This document shows positions 22,791 to 34,720 of a DNA stretch of 64,000 nt, in pieces (position 1 is the first letter of the stretch; every line of letters starts with the position of its first letter). Location: assembly GCA_963921195.1 (NCBI GenBank), contig OY992537.1, forward strand, positions 63,786,400 to 63,850,399, in the 5' to 3' direction. The position numbers and the translations under genes are program-made. The notes under the pieces were generated by a model. The model saw only the letters and a list, made by a program, of their open reading frames with translations. It was not told the origin of the DNA and searched no databases. The DNA is from Pegoplata infirma. Lineage: Eukaryota; Arthropoda; Insecta; Diptera; Anthomyiidae.

Positions 22791-23354
22791 ACTCGTAATA
22801 TAATTGTTTGCTACCTCATATGTTACAAGAGTTCCTAGCAAAAATAAAAATGTTATTGGAAAAAAGCTTGTAAAATAACTCATAATTTACAAACTTTTTA
22901 CCAATAGTCACACAAGGACTTCTCGTGACCTTACTAGTTTTTGTGCTGCATCTTATTTTACGTGAACTTCTAGCAAAAATTACGAGCTTTTTTGTAATTT
23001 TACAAGTTTTTTTTACCAGTAAAAGTGTAAACATACATTTTTTTGTGCGATAATACTTACAAGAACTTAACTATATTGTTTTTATAAAATTATCTTGGAA
23101 ATTGGTTAATTTACGAAAAAAATTGTAAAATTACAACGAAAAATTTAAATTTCGGTCGAAAATTTTTTGTTAAAAACAAGGAAAACTGTAAAATATTGGT
23201 AAAATGGGATGACGAGACTTTTTTCTAGTAATTTGACAAGGTTTTTTTTTTTTTGTGTGTATGTCAGGTGTGTTTCCGACTGGGGAGATGTTTTGTATAA
23301 ACTCTCCTTACCTAAGGTTAGATCTGGCCCTTACAGCTGGAACTGCGACCCTTT
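22791..23354. other. Unassigned A+T-rich stretch
   Basis: Some repeated TTACAAG/TCTAGCAAAAAT motifs, no recognisable gene. Confidence 0.45.
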
Positions 23355-23513
23355 TTATACCCTCCACTCTAGTGATAGAGGGTATATATAAGTTTGTCAT
23401 TCCGTTTGTAACACATCGAAATATTGGTCTAGGACCCCATAAAGTATATATATTTATGATCCTCGATCGATTTTAAGTCGATCTAGCGTTGTCCGTCCGT
23501 CCGTCCGTCCGTC

Positions 23514-23545
<32 letters not shown>

Positions 23546-24350
23546 CGTAGAAAACACGCTATATTTTGAAAGACTTTACAGAGGCTACTGAAGTTTGGCA
23601 CATATGTTTGTCATTTACTTGGTCAGGTTGGTATTGCAATCCAGCCAAATCGGTCCAGTGGTTCAAAAGTTATGAGCAAAAGAGTAAATTTCGGCAAGGG
23701 TGTTTCGCGAATTTACGAGATAAAAAACACGATAACTTTCGAAAGACAATAATGAGACTACTGAAGCTTTCAGCTCAATCGGTCCAGTGGTTCAAAAGTT
23801 ATAAGCAAAACCCTGAATTTCACATTAGTTTCATCTAAAATGGCACGTGTTTTAACAAGTTTTAAAAGCATTGGTGATAACTAAACAATGCTTTTCAAAC
23901 TTATTTAGTTTTAAAGCAATGCTTTTTAAACTTGTTTAGTTTTAAAAGCATTGGTAACTTAAAAATTACACTGGAAAAAAATTTTACACTCAAAAAAAAA
24001 TTTGCACTCAAAAAAAATTTTACACTCAAAAAAAAAATTTACACAAAAAAAAATTCAGTTTTTTTTTACAAAAATGACAATATTTTGTGTACAAACGTAC
24101 GTGCATTCACTAAGAAATATTTTTACAGTAAAAAAAACATTACACTCGAAAAAAAATTTTACACTCAAAAAAAAAAAAATTAGTAACTTTTCTTTAAAAA
24201 AAAAAAAAATGACAAAAAAAGAGTTTTTTACTCAAAATAAAATATTTCTAATCAAAATTTTTAATTTTTTCACGTTAAAAAATGTACTACCCTTTAAAAA
24301 AATTCATTGTGGAGGGTATTCATAGATTCGGCAAAGTCGAATTTAACTTT
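23355..24350 (+). mobile_element. DINE/mini-me-like element, copy B (most complete)
   Basis: It starts TATACCCTCCACTCTAGTGA with a TACCCTC/GAGGGTA stem, followed by GTCATTCCGTTTGTAACACA and CCCATAAAGTATATATATTT. Then comes a (GTCC)n(GTCT)n tract, CAAATCGGTCCAGTGGTTCA twice, a TTTTACACTCAAAAAAAA minisatellite and the terminal ATTCG-GCAAAGT-CGAAT hairpin. It serves as the empty-site reference for the insertion at 57524. No coding capacity. Confidence 0.75.
23491..23548. repeat. (GTCC)n(GTCT)n microsatellite
   Basis: Uninterrupted GTCY tetranucleotides inside the DINE-like element, as known for fly mini-me/DINE elements. The complementary (AGAC)n version is at 57384-57436. Confidence 0.95.
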
Positions 24351-24489
24351 TCTACTTGTTGGTCTTTAATGTACTCTTAGTGGTAGTGGATTAACAAATA
24401 GGCAAATCCATGAGAAATTTTGCTGGCGAATCACCGATACTGCAAGTTTTTAATTACACAACTGAACATTTTGAAAAAAACTTGACATG

Positions 24490-25345
24490 ACTGGGATCCG
24501 ATCTTACACAGTGAATTGTAATTGTTCTAGTGATCACAATTGGTTTTTGAGAAAATTGAGGTCAAAGTTCAAAAAAGTCGACGTTTTGGACATTTTGACA
24601 ACTAATTGCGGATGAACATGATGTGATAGCGACTTAAAAATAAGTCAAGTATAAAGCTTAAACATTGCTCTTAATGATGCTGAACTAATTTGGTCAGTCT
24701 CCTTAACCCTTAGAGCACCAATTGTCTCTCAATGATGTCTTTTTCCCAAAAAAGAATTTTTTCGCTACAAATCATATCAAAAAAAAAAACTTTATGCTAA
24801 TGGAACGCCACCTTATACGCATGACTACAACTATTCTCCTGGTCACAAATCCGGCCTCCAAACTTCTCCATTATATCAGGTTTTTGAGAAACTTGAAACT
24901 CTAAAACATCGCTTTACGGAAATATTTGACGACTCATAATGGATGAACCCGATGTGCTGAAGACTTAAAAATAAGTCAATGGTAAAGCTCAAACATTGAT
25001 CTTTAAGATGTATAACTCATTTCATCAGTCGTTTTAACCGTTGGAGCACCAATAGTCTTTAAATAAGGTATTTTATCCCAAAAAACTTTTTTTTTCGATA
25101 AGAAATCATTGAAAGACAATTGGTGCCCAAAGGGATAAGTAGATGGACCAAATGAGTTCTGCATTTTAAAGATTAATGTCTGGGCTTTACCCCGACATAT
25201 TTGTAATTCGCCATCACATCGGGTTTAGCTGCTATACGTTTCCAAAAATGTCTAAAGCAGCGATTTTTTTGAACTTTGACCCCAATTTTCCCAAAAACCA
25301 GATGTGATGGAAAAGTTTGGAGACCGGATTTTTGCCCAGCAGAAC
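24490..25345. repeat. Three-copy repeat: direct plus inverted (foldback)
   Basis: Copy 1 (about 24497-24810) and copy 2 (24838-25090) are direct. Copy 3 (25091-25345) is copy 2 reversed, making a palindrome centred near 25090. Shared landmarks include GTCAAAGTTCAAAAAA, CCCGATGTG and GGAGCACCAAT. A diverged relative is duplicated inside the hAT-like element at 43490-43830. Confidence 0.7.
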
Positions 25346-25521
25346 TATTTTAATCAAGTTTATAAGGTCGCATTCCAGTCGCATTTTCGTTTTTACGAGG
25401 TTATGCAACTGTTGGATGAGTTTTTAAAAAAACCTTCTTCCATTATAAAATTGTTTTAAAAGTATGAAGAGACTCGTATGTGCCAAAAGGCCTTTACTTG
25501 ATTCTAAAAGTTTTTGCTGGG
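25335..25521. mobile_element. Small MITE, CCCAGCA ends
   Basis: CCCAGCAGAACTATTTTAAT at the left pairs with the reverse of AAAAGTTTTTGCTGGG at the right, about 25 bp with few mismatches. It is 187 bp long and non-coding. Related ends occur at 17146 and 59482. No clear target duplication. Confidence 0.6.
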
Positions 25522-25742
25522 TACATATACAAAAAAGAAATTTGTGTTAGTTTTTCGGGTAATTTTTAAACATTTTAGTAGGTAAATTAAAAACCCCTTT
25601 AGACATAATAATTAAAAATCGCCTAATTAAAAACTTAATTTAAATGCAAATTAATATATTTTTATTCCCACAAGAGTGAGATCTTAAAACGTGACTGAGA
25701 AAATATGGACAAAATTGAACAAATTACACAGTACAACATTAA

Positions 25743-25920
25743 AAACAAGTAAAAAAATTATAGTCGATCAAGACCGACCATATAATACCCTACACCAGAG
25801 TTTCCCGGAAAATGGGTCTCAATTTCAAACATGAACTGATTAGATGTATATTTTGTCAAATCTTTAATAAGTGTAAAAAGCACTCACAAATCAAACCGCT
25901 TCAAATGAATATCGGGCGAA
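25743..25920 (+). repeat. Dispersed repeat (GATCAAGACCGAC family), copy 1
   Basis: TTATAGTCGATCAAGACCGAC, ATATAATACC, TTTCCGGAAAATGG-like and CTCACAAATCAAA landmarks recur in order at 30695-30850 in the same orientation. Confidence 0.65.
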
Positions 25921-26782
25921 ATTTTTACATTGGACCTAAGCCCAAAAATGGTCAGATGATAATCAGATTTGATAAGGTTATAGATGGGTAAAACCTAAAT
26001 GCGATTATTATGAAATAAGTCAACATATTGTATGGTCTTATTAATAGAAACTTAATTTTGTTTAGAACATCATAATTTTTGATGATGCTCACATAAAGTT
26101 AACTAACTTTTGAATAATTAAATTTCTTTTCATATTGCTTATTTATTATGGTATATAAGTATATATTTTTTATTATTTTAATTTGCTGCTTAAGTTAATT
26201 ATAGTTTTTTCTTTGTTGCTGTAGTTGTTGTTACATTCTAAGTATGTCATGTTTTTCTTTCATTATTTAATAATTCATAATCATAAACCGGCATAGACAT
26301 TTACTAGAACTGCGCAAACTCACCACAAAATAAATTTATTTTAATTTAACATTATTTTTCATAAAAAGTTATGTTAAATTTGTATCATTAAATTAGTAGA
26401 AACATTGCTGTGGGCTACAATCTACAACGCGAATGAACATTAATGAAAATGAAATATTTTTTAAGGGCAGTGTTGGTATGTGTTTCAACCAAAAGAATAA
26501 ATGCAGTTTTGAAATGGCAAACAGAGGGTATTTTTTTCATAGATAACTTTTATCGTTGTTTAAAAGGAAGTTTTTTTTTTTTTTAACTGCAGTATTAACC
26601 TTGCAAGAAGACGTAATGAAAGTGATTTTTAATCCACCCTTTTTGGAAAAATCACTTTTCAAGTCCACAGAATATGTAGACAAATTGCACTGCTCAACAC
26701 TCATTTTCCGGTTTGAATTCTGATTATCAATTTTAGTAATCTTTGATCTCTTGATTCCCAATCTGTTCTCAAAATTTTCCCT
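25921..26782. other. Unassigned A+T-rich stretch
   Basis: No recognised gene or repeat; a 74-codon minus frame (26537-26761) has no family signature. Confidence 0.5.
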
Positions 26783-27578
26783 TCACGTCTAGATTTTTTG
26801 TTATTCACGGTTGAAAATGCGAAAAATGTCGATTTTTGCATTACACTGTGGAACAAATTCAGGTTAGCAAAAGTTTGGTCGATTCTGAGATTGAGGGGTG
26901 AAAATAGAGGCTAAATTAGAAGATCTGTATCGCGGCGTTTGTTTATGTTAGTTCGAATTTTTTTCAATCGACCTTCGAACTTTGCAGTCAAATGCCGTTT
27001 TTCAGCATATTGTTTATATGGTTTTTTGGTTATAACTCGTCGACTAATTGATATTTTTTCAATCTGTAAAAGCCAAATTATTGCTAGAGACCTGTCCAAC
27101 AATTAAAATTTAAAAAAAAAATTGATTAACATCAAACAGAAAGCAAAAAAGACTAAGTTTTGTGAAAAATTTTCTAAATCGATTTTTTTAAAAAATTTTA
27201 ATTGTTGGACAGGTCTCTAGCAATAATTAGGCTCTTACAGATTGAAAAAATATCAATGATATTTTTTAAAGAAAAACTAAAAAAAAAAATATTTTACAAA
27301 TTTAAGTTTTCTGTTTTATTATTCGTATAAACCAAAAAATATCTTTAATGGTTTTAACAGTATAAAAGAAAAAATTAACCTTTGCCTGAATTTTGAGCTT
27401 ATCACAGTAAAGATTGATCATCCGGGTTTTGTTTTAGTCTTCAAAAAATGGTGATTTTTCTAATTTTTTTACACAGTATTTTATTCCACACAATGGCTGC
27501 TGTGCAGGCTTCCAAGAAACTCAAAAATCGCGTTTTTTCGCATTTTCAACCGCGGATAAATAAAATTCTAGACGTGAT
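26783..27578. mobile_element. Diverged foldback with near-perfect core hairpin
   Basis: The outer arms CACGTCTAGA...GGTTGAAAATGCGAAAAA (26783) and their reverse (27578) share a centre with inner 60-bp arms. The inner arms (27049-27112 and 27193-27257) contain ATTGTTGGACAGGTCTCTAG. Arms between are poorly conserved. Confidence 0.6.
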
Positions 27579-28344
27579 GGGAAAATTTGGAGCGCAGATT
27601 TGGAATCAGCGAGCCAAAATCTTTAAAAATGTCTATCAAGCTTTAAACCGAAGCCAAAAACCTTTGATTTGTTGAGCGGTGTTGTAAGCGGAAGACAAAA
27701 TTGCGCACAAAAGTTGCACAAATTTTGTCGGTTATTATAGATCCATCATCAGGCGCGGTTTCAGCTCTTGGGATTGGGAGGATTTTTTTTACTTTAAGAA
27801 TTTTTCATACTGAGAGACTCTGGGAAGCCGGAGATTTGATGATTTCAGCTGAAAATCTTCCAGGTTTAGCTGATAAATCTACTAAATTCAGCTGAAAATC
27901 AGCAGATTACTGCAGACTTGATTTCGAAATCTATATTGAATTACAAATAAATCTGCTGTGCAGGAAATAAAATCGTCCAACTAAATAATAGAAATGCGTA
28001 TGACCATGTGATCATTACAGAAATACTCATCATCACTACACTGACAGAAATTTGTACATGACAGTAATGAAAATCTACATTAATGTAACGAAAAATGACG
28101 TTAAAAAGGAACCTATGTAGGGTTTCATTGAATTAATGAAATAGGTATCATAAAATGTGATTGCAAGAACAAGTTTCATTAAATTTATGAAAATTGTTCA
28201 TACAAAACATAAATTGTATTTTATGAAAACTTTTCGTTACTTTAATGAAAAAAGTATTTAATTCTTATGAAATACTTTCATTGAATAAATCCTCCTTTTT
28301 ATTTTTGAAATGAAATAATTTTATTAAACAAATGCGTCTTTTAT
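27579..28344. other. Unassigned stretch with TTAATGAAA-type repeats
   Basis: From about 28035 to 28290 TTAATGAAA/TTTCATTAAA motifs recur in both orientations, reminiscent of the ends of the element at 50950. No gene is recognised; a 64-codon frame at 27701 is unremarkable. Confidence 0.4.
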
Positions 28345-29240
28345 TTTAAAATGCCTGCGAATTTGCGGAAGATTTGGGTGTACTTGCCAAAGCAAAATTT
28401 TTTTAGAAAAAATATTGTTATATTACTTTGCTATTCCATCCAAAACGAATTGAAATATCAGTCGAGGACCCCATTAAAAAACAAAAAAAAAACTGTACAT
28501 TTCGTAAGTGAGTGCAAAAATATGTACAAAAAATTGTTTTTACATTTTGGACAGTATAAAAGATTCTGCACCAAAGAATATAACACTCTCACTTGTTTTA
28601 TGTACCTACATTTGATAAACAAATGGAAAATTTTTGTGCAAAAAGCTTAGACTTGGTGAAAAAGTAGTTTTGGTAAAAAAAATGATTATTTTTTCACGAA
28701 AAACTTAATTATGTTAAAAAAAATTTAATGAACCCAAAATTTTTGGTGAAAAAAAATTTTGATGAAAAAAAGTTTTTCATGAATTTTTTTGATGAAAAGA
28801 AAAATTTTTTGATTTAAAAAAAAACATTTTTGTGAGAAAAAAATTGATAGTAAAAAATTTGATAAAAAAATTTGATGAAAACAAATTTATAAAAAAATAT
28901 GATACAAAAAAAATTTATGAAAAAAAAATGAAATAGTAAAACCCATTAAAAAACCAAAAGAGCTGTACATTTCGTAAGTGAGTGCAAAATAAGTGCAAAA
29001 AAGTGCTTTTACATTTTGGAGAGTATAAAAGATTCGGCACCAAAGAATATAACACTCTCACTTGTTTTATTTACATTTGATAAACAAATGGAAAATTTTT
29101 ATGCGAAAAGCTTAGACTTGGTGAAAAAGTAGTTTTGGTAAAAAAACGATTTTTTTTTTTCACGAAAAACAAAATTATATTAACAAAAATTTAATGAACC
29201 CAAAACTTTTGGTGAAAAAAAATTTTGATGAAAAAAAGTT
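28345..29240 (+). repeat. TATA-bearing repeat, copy 2 with tandem second half
   Basis: TGCCTGCGAATTTGCGGAAG, then the TATAAAAGATTC (28555) and AACACTCTCACTTG block, then GATGAAAAAAA sequence. From about 28940 the second half repeats with another TATAAAAG (29024). The same family occurs at 22380 and 63721. Confidence 0.75.
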
Positions 29241-29690
29241 TTTGATGAATTTTTTTGATGAAAAGAAAAATTTTTTGATGTAAAAAAAAAATTTGTGAGA
29301 AAAAAATTGATAGTAAAAAATTTGATGAAAAAAAATTTATGAAAAAAATATGATACAAAAAAAAAAAAAATAAGAAAAAAAAATTTTAATAAAAAAAAAA
29401 AATTATGAACAAAAAAAATTAATGAAAAAAAAATTGATGAATAAACAAAAAAATTAATGAAAAAAAAATTTTGATAAAAAAAAAATTTTGATGAAAAAAA
29501 AAATTTCACGAAAAAAAAATTTATGAAAAAAAAAATTTATGAAAAAAAAAAATTTATAAAAAAAAAATATGAAGAAAAAAGTTTGATGAAAAAAAAATTT
29601 TATCAAAAAAAAAAAAAAATTGATGAAAAAAAAAAGTTTGGTGAAAAAAAAAATGGTGAAAAAAAAAAAAAATTGTGTTGAAAAATAATT
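29241..29690. repeat. Low-complexity GATGAAAAAAAAATTT tract
   Basis: Degenerate repeats of GATGAAAAAAA and TATGAAAAAAA, extending the tail of the preceding repeat. The phenylalanine-rich open frame on the minus strand is a composition artefact. Confidence 0.85.
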
Positions 29691-29703
29691 ATGTTACTTT
29701 TTA

Positions 29704-29746
29704 TTCACCAGCTGGTGAAAAACGTTTTTATTCACCACGAGGTGAA
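29704..29746. repeat. Two adjacent TTCACC/GGTGAA palindromes
   Basis: TTCACCAGCTGGTGAA is a perfect 16-bp palindrome; 13 bases on, TTCACC-ACGA-GGTGAA repeats the arms. Confidence 0.75.
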
Positions 29747-29749
29747 TTA

Positions 29750-30694
29750 TTAAGAAAATGTCAATATTAATTCTTGTTTTATTTTCGTTAATTGTTAGCT
29801 TATATAGTCAAACTGAGGTGGCGTCCTGCAACTTTTTTAAAATTAGACACCAGCCTAAAAACATTATCATGTTAAAATATGATTTCTCTCATTAAAGGGT
29901 TAAGAATTATTTTTCTCAATTTACCAAATCCCTATTATCCATTTTGTTTTCGCGGTTATGACGATACATAATTCTTTATTAAGGGCATTTATGATTCTCT
30001 CTGCATCTATTTAAGCTTTACAGGCTTTTTGTTTTTTTTTTTTTTCTTCTTTAAGATAAGAGCTCTCAATAACGGTATTTAAATAAAGAAACTATTTTAC
30101 ATTTATAAAGAAGTATGAGTATCATTAAAGCTGCCACAATCTTTGCGTACTAAAAAAACATACGCATAAAAAATTCTTATGCAATCTTAATTTTCTTGTT
30201 TGTCTTCGCATATCTTAATGTACGGATCTAGGCTTTTCTTATTCATTTCACTACTTTTTTTTACAATTATGAATGAGAATGAATGGGAGTACAAAAGGGT
30301 GTCATTTATTTTAAAGAGAAATTATTTCAAATGGAATTTTGTGGTCATTAAGAAATCTTGAGCACCTTGGATTAAATAAAATTAAAAACACTTATTCAAT
30401 GGGTTTATGTCCTTAATTTAAAGTCGAGAATATAAAATATATGCCACCTTCCTACACACACATTAATAGTGCCAACACTTTTATTTCTTTTGAAATTAAT
30501 TCTATATATACACGGTCTCAGTAGCTTTATACAAGCGACTGTATAAGATTACGTTTTTCTTTTTTCGGTTTCCAAAGAAACATGTAACAGGTGTTGACTC
30601 TATCTTATGAGTTTTTATAAGGCAGCTTCAATTATTCTTTGCGTACGCTGAAAGACAAACAAGAATTTAATATTTACTTAAACAAAAAAAAAAA
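29750..30694. other. Unassigned A+T-rich stretch
   Basis: No terminal repeats, tandem arrays or motifs seen. It may be single-copy intergenic or intronic sequence. Confidence 0.5.
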
Positions 30695-30850
30695 CAGGTA
30701 AGAAAGTTATAGTCAATCAAGACCGACTATATAATACCATACCCCAGTGATTTCCGGAAAATGGATCTCCAGTCCAAACATTGAGGGCTTAGTTTTATCT
30801 TTTGTTAGATCTCTTACTAGTATAGAAATCGCACACAAACCAAATATGAG
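30695..30850 (+). repeat. Dispersed repeat (GATCAAGACCGAC family), copy 2
   Basis: Matches 25743-25920 in landmarks and order (TCAATCAAGACCGACTATA, ATTTCCGGAAAATGG, TCGCACACAAACCAAA). Confidence 0.65.
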
Positions 30851-31589
30851 CGACTTTTACATATTTTTATTTTTTCAAATAAGCTAGTGTAGGTTGTAGG
30901 TCTCGTCGAAAAGATCACAAAAATGCCCCTCAAATTTGGCAGACACCAGTGATGCCAACTTTTTACAGCCAAAACGCGCAAAACAGTGTTGCCACACCAA
31001 ACAATCGAGACCACAACCCTGCAATAGATTTTTGTTTAAAACGGTAACAAAAGCAATCGTTTTTTAGAACAAATAGTTTTTTTTTTTAATTATTTAACAT
31101 TAAAAATTTTCTTGTGAAATTTATTCTGTAATTAATTGCAATAGGGAAAAATTTCTGAAAAATAATATAATTTTATTTACATTTTTTATTATTTTGTATA
31201 ATCGCACCCCTAAATGAGCGGGCAGAAAACATGAAATTTTCAAATCCCCTTTGTCCAATTGCAGGTCGATGAACTTCATATGTCAAAAAAATGTTTAATT
31301 TCAATTGCAAATTTTCAAACGGAATGACAAAGTGAGTTTACCTCCTTACTGTGATTTAAAAAACAAACGAAAAAACTTTCTGTTAAAGATTAAGATTTTA
31401 TAAAAGAATGAATGCATGAACACGCAAAGGCTAAAGGCAAATGAAGACAAAGAGTTTATTTAATAATTTATAATGTATCAAACACTGAAAAATTTTTTTC
31501 AATAATTAGTTAAAAACGTCATGTTTAAGAAATCTGAACCGACAAAAATAGTTCAAAACAACTTCAAAACAAAAAAAAAAAATAAATAA
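30851..31589. other. Unassigned A+T-rich stretch
   Basis: Nothing recognised; a minus-strand 65-codon frame (30817-31014) overlaps the preceding repeat and shows no motif. Confidence 0.5.
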
Positions 31590-32165
31590 AGTTTAATTCG
31601 ACTTAGTCGAATACATGAATACTAGGGTGGGGGAAATTTCCCTTTTTTCAAAATTCTATATCGTCGAGGTCGGAAAAGTTGCCCTTTAGGGTCAGTATTA
31701 ACACACAAAAAATATTGATCCTGGTTCCTTTTTTGACTTATAAATCGAAAAGTTGCGAACAATGTAAAAAAAAAATATTTTTATCAGCTTAAAATATAAG
31801 TGACTATTTTGACATTACTGAAAAAGTGACTCTTAAATTTAATTTTTACGACCACGACGGTTTTGAAATTAGAAAAAAGGAAAGTTTGCTCTACCCTAAT
31901 TAATACCTTCTACGTTACCAAAAATATTTAAATTTGAGTGAAAAACTTTTTGTGGTCATTTTGAGAGTAAAAAAAAAATTGAGTGTGAAAATTTTTTTGA
32001 TATATTTTTTTGATAATTTTTTTTTTAATTTTTTCAACTCTTAAATTACTTATCAAAATCATAATTTTTTTCATGACTTCCTAACCCTTTTACCGATTTT
32101 GCTGAAATTCTATACCTATCCCGAGAACTTAGCGAGACAGAAATAAACGAATGAAATATTCAAAA
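31590..32165 (-). mobile_element. DINE/mini-me-like copy, 3' part, interrupted
   Basis: AGTTTAATTCGACTTAGTCG is the terminal hairpin region of the family in reverse. After a 276-bp insertion it continues with ATTAATACCTTCTACG, GAGTGTGAAAAT and a GACCCATTT-type flank equivalent. It is diverged and truncated. Confidence 0.6.
31623..31898. mobile_element. hAT-like MITE in DINE-like copy
   Basis: Ends TAGGGTGGGGGAAATTTCCC and GGAAAGTTTGCTCTACCCTA are inverted repeats. The flanks ATGAATAC (31615-31622) and ATTAATAC (31899-31906) match at 7 of 8. The host family consensus (CTATTAATACCCTCC) has this site once, confirming an insertion. It is 276 bp and non-coding. Confidence 0.82.
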
Positions 32166-32546
32166 AATAAAAAACACAATATGGAATAGCCTAGCTCTAC
32201 ACATTTAGCGACCCCATTAAACCCTCATTTTCAATATAAAAAATGGCATTTCCGAGATTTTTAAAATGCTTATGTCTCGGTAAAAACTGCCGGCACTACA
32301 AATAGTTCAAAGGCATTTATTTAGCCCAAAGTTCACAGAACGCGACCAAGAAATACGACCACCGAAAGCCCTCCGAGAAATAGTTTTGCGCTATCTGGTT
32401 TTTAATATTCTCAAGCCTCTAAATTTCCGTATCTCAAAAACTAAACTCAAATCTATGACCACCCTTAAAGTACCAAAGGGGTCGCAAGTCAACGGAGCTT
32501 GGACCCATGGACTCTGAACCCAAAGGGGTCTGGATCTAATCTAGTG
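32166..32546. other. Unassigned stretch
   Basis: Slightly less A+T-rich than its surroundings (32330-32530) but with no open frame or repeat recognised. Confidence 0.4.
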
Positions 32547-32943
32547 GGCGTACGGACATAGCGCCCAAGGTCATATCGCCCAAAAACGTAATTGTCACAT
32601 CGCCCTAGTTGCGACATATAGCCTAAAACCAAAGCTATAAAAATGTTGTTTAATGAAGTTTGTAACCCCTAAGTCCGGCCGAAGGCCGGCAACGCATAAA
32701 AACTTTTAAAAAGTGTATGAAAAAAAATAATATTTGTGAGTGTTATTTTTTTAATTTTTTTTTTTGGGTGTTATGACATTTTTTAAATTCGACATTTTGA
32801 TCTTTGTAAAGAAAATTGTTAAAATACCCAAAAAATGGTTTTATCGTCCAAAAATTTTCAAAAAATTTTCCAACAACAACAACTAACACATTTTTTTGTA
32901 TGTAATGACTTTTTCAAATTGGGCGATATCACCTTGGACGCTA
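32547..32943. mobile_element. MULE-like palindromic MITE, partial copy
   Basis: It begins GGCGTACGGACATAGCGCCC and contains the CCGGCC-GAA-GGCCGG hairpin, as in the complete element at 57524-58224. The right terminus stops at TTGGACGCT, so the last 20 bases are lost. No target duplication is possible. Confidence 0.7.
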
Positions 32944-34462
32944 AAAATCTTTCCATTTTCTAGTTAAAACTGTTTTCAATATTTTTAAGAAAAATAAAAA
33001 CTAGAGTGAAACAAAAAAAAACTTTAGCATAAATCATTACCAATTTTTCTCCAATTTTATTAATTTTTCATTTTAGTTTTTTTAGTGTTTAAAATGTTTA
33101 TTTTGCTATATAATCATTGATTCAAAAGTATTAATTCAAAAGCATTTTTTTTTAAGAAATCGAAAAAGATCCAGAGAAAATTTTTTAACTCATTTACCCT
33201 CTTAGGCTCATAAATTCTTAAAATAATTCATTCAGAATGCCTTGTTCCGATGGAGGAACCTATATTTAAAAAAATCAAGTTATTGTGAACATCAAAACGT
33301 ACCAAAGTCCACTTTTTACCATCTGTGCATAGAAATTTTTTTAAAAAGTACTTTTCTTAGATTGTTTTTTCACTGGGTGATCCACTTCCACATCATTTTA
33401 TGTTACTAAAGTTCCAAAAATTACAATTTTGTACAGTGGAAAGGAGACAGAAATAGTACCAAATCACTCTACTTTATCCCCCTTACCCCTTTCGAATTTA
33501 AACTTTCAAGAAGTAACTTTTTTTTAATTTTTTTGCCGCCGCACAGTGGGTTGAACGATAGGCAAAATGGGGATTAATTAAGGGATGCCGTAATTTTGAA
33601 ATATTATAATTATTTATTGATGAATACTTATTAATCAACAAAAAACTACTATTTAAAAAAAAAATATGGAAAAAAAAATTTTTTTAACCTGCTAGACACT
33701 TTTTCGATTTTTGGAAAAACTTATCTTGAGTCACAGTTTTTGCTGTAACTTTGGAAGCAAAAGCTATAAATTAATGAATCAAATTGCAAATTAAAGAATA
33801 TTTAATGCGGTTTTATTAAATTTAAAAAAAAAAAAAAATAAATACGTATTATTATTAGAATAAATTTTTTATAAAATTTTATTTTTGTGGTTCATAAAAT
33901 TAAAAAAATTTTAAATTTTCTTCAAAAAAAAGGAAGTACAATTTTTTTTTATTTAAAAATCATATAAATTCAAAAAATTTAACAAATAAATACAAAAATA
34001 AACAATATTTTCTTTTCATTGTTTTTATTTGGTTTTAATTGTTTTTTACTACAGCTATTTCAAAAATTTCTGAAATTTATGGCATACCAGGCATTGTAAT
34101 GTAAAACTTTTTTTTTAATAAATTATTTAAACAATACGACTAAAGTTTTTATTTTTTTATTAAACAGTTAAACTTAACAAATTACTCCAAAAACTGCAAA
34201 AAATAGAAGAGGCCATACATAATTAAATAGAGTTGGCCATTTTGAATACGTGACTATATTTCCACAATAATCTGGGTTTTCGCAGCAGCCTTAATCTATT
34301 AGTTGCGTTAAGCGAGGTTGCACTGTATTTCTTATTGAGTATATACAATAGAGTGGACTGAAAATCCATTATTACAAATTTTAAAATTTGCAGCTGTTTA
34401 GATATTTTAAGTGTTTTGCACTTTAAAAACTTTTAATGCTCAATTTTTAATATAAATAAATA
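32944..34462. other. Long A+T-rich stretch, nothing recognised
   Basis: Homopolymer-rich sequence without open frames over 60 codons, terminal repeats or arrays that I can see. Confidence 0.55.
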
Positions 34463-34720
34463 ATGCTGTTTTTATACCGCGATCATGGCAAAAATATTAA
34501 CCAGATATCACTGAAACTTTACATATTTACTTCTGGTTATCCTAAGCAGTTTGGTATTGCATTTAAGCGATATCGGTGTTGCGGTTTAAAAGTTATGAAC
34601 GAAAATGTAAGGACACCTCGAAAATTTTGGTACATTCCACATAACCTAAAAATACTAAATGCTTTAATTTGGTTGCTGGCTGAGAAATATGAACAAAATT
34701 TGATACCGAATGTAATTTAA
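34463..34720 (+). repeat. Diverged DINE-like fragment
   Basis: TTTATACCGCGATCATGGC, TGGTTATCCTAAGCAGTTTG and GTTTAAAAGTTATGAACG echo the central part of copies A and B in order. The 85-codon open frame over it is probably fortuitous. Confidence 0.35.

Noticed and set aside
29180..29509. 109-codon phenylalanine-rich minus frame
   Set aside because: Composition artefact of GATGAAAAAAA repeats; the same artefact appears at 22569-22883.
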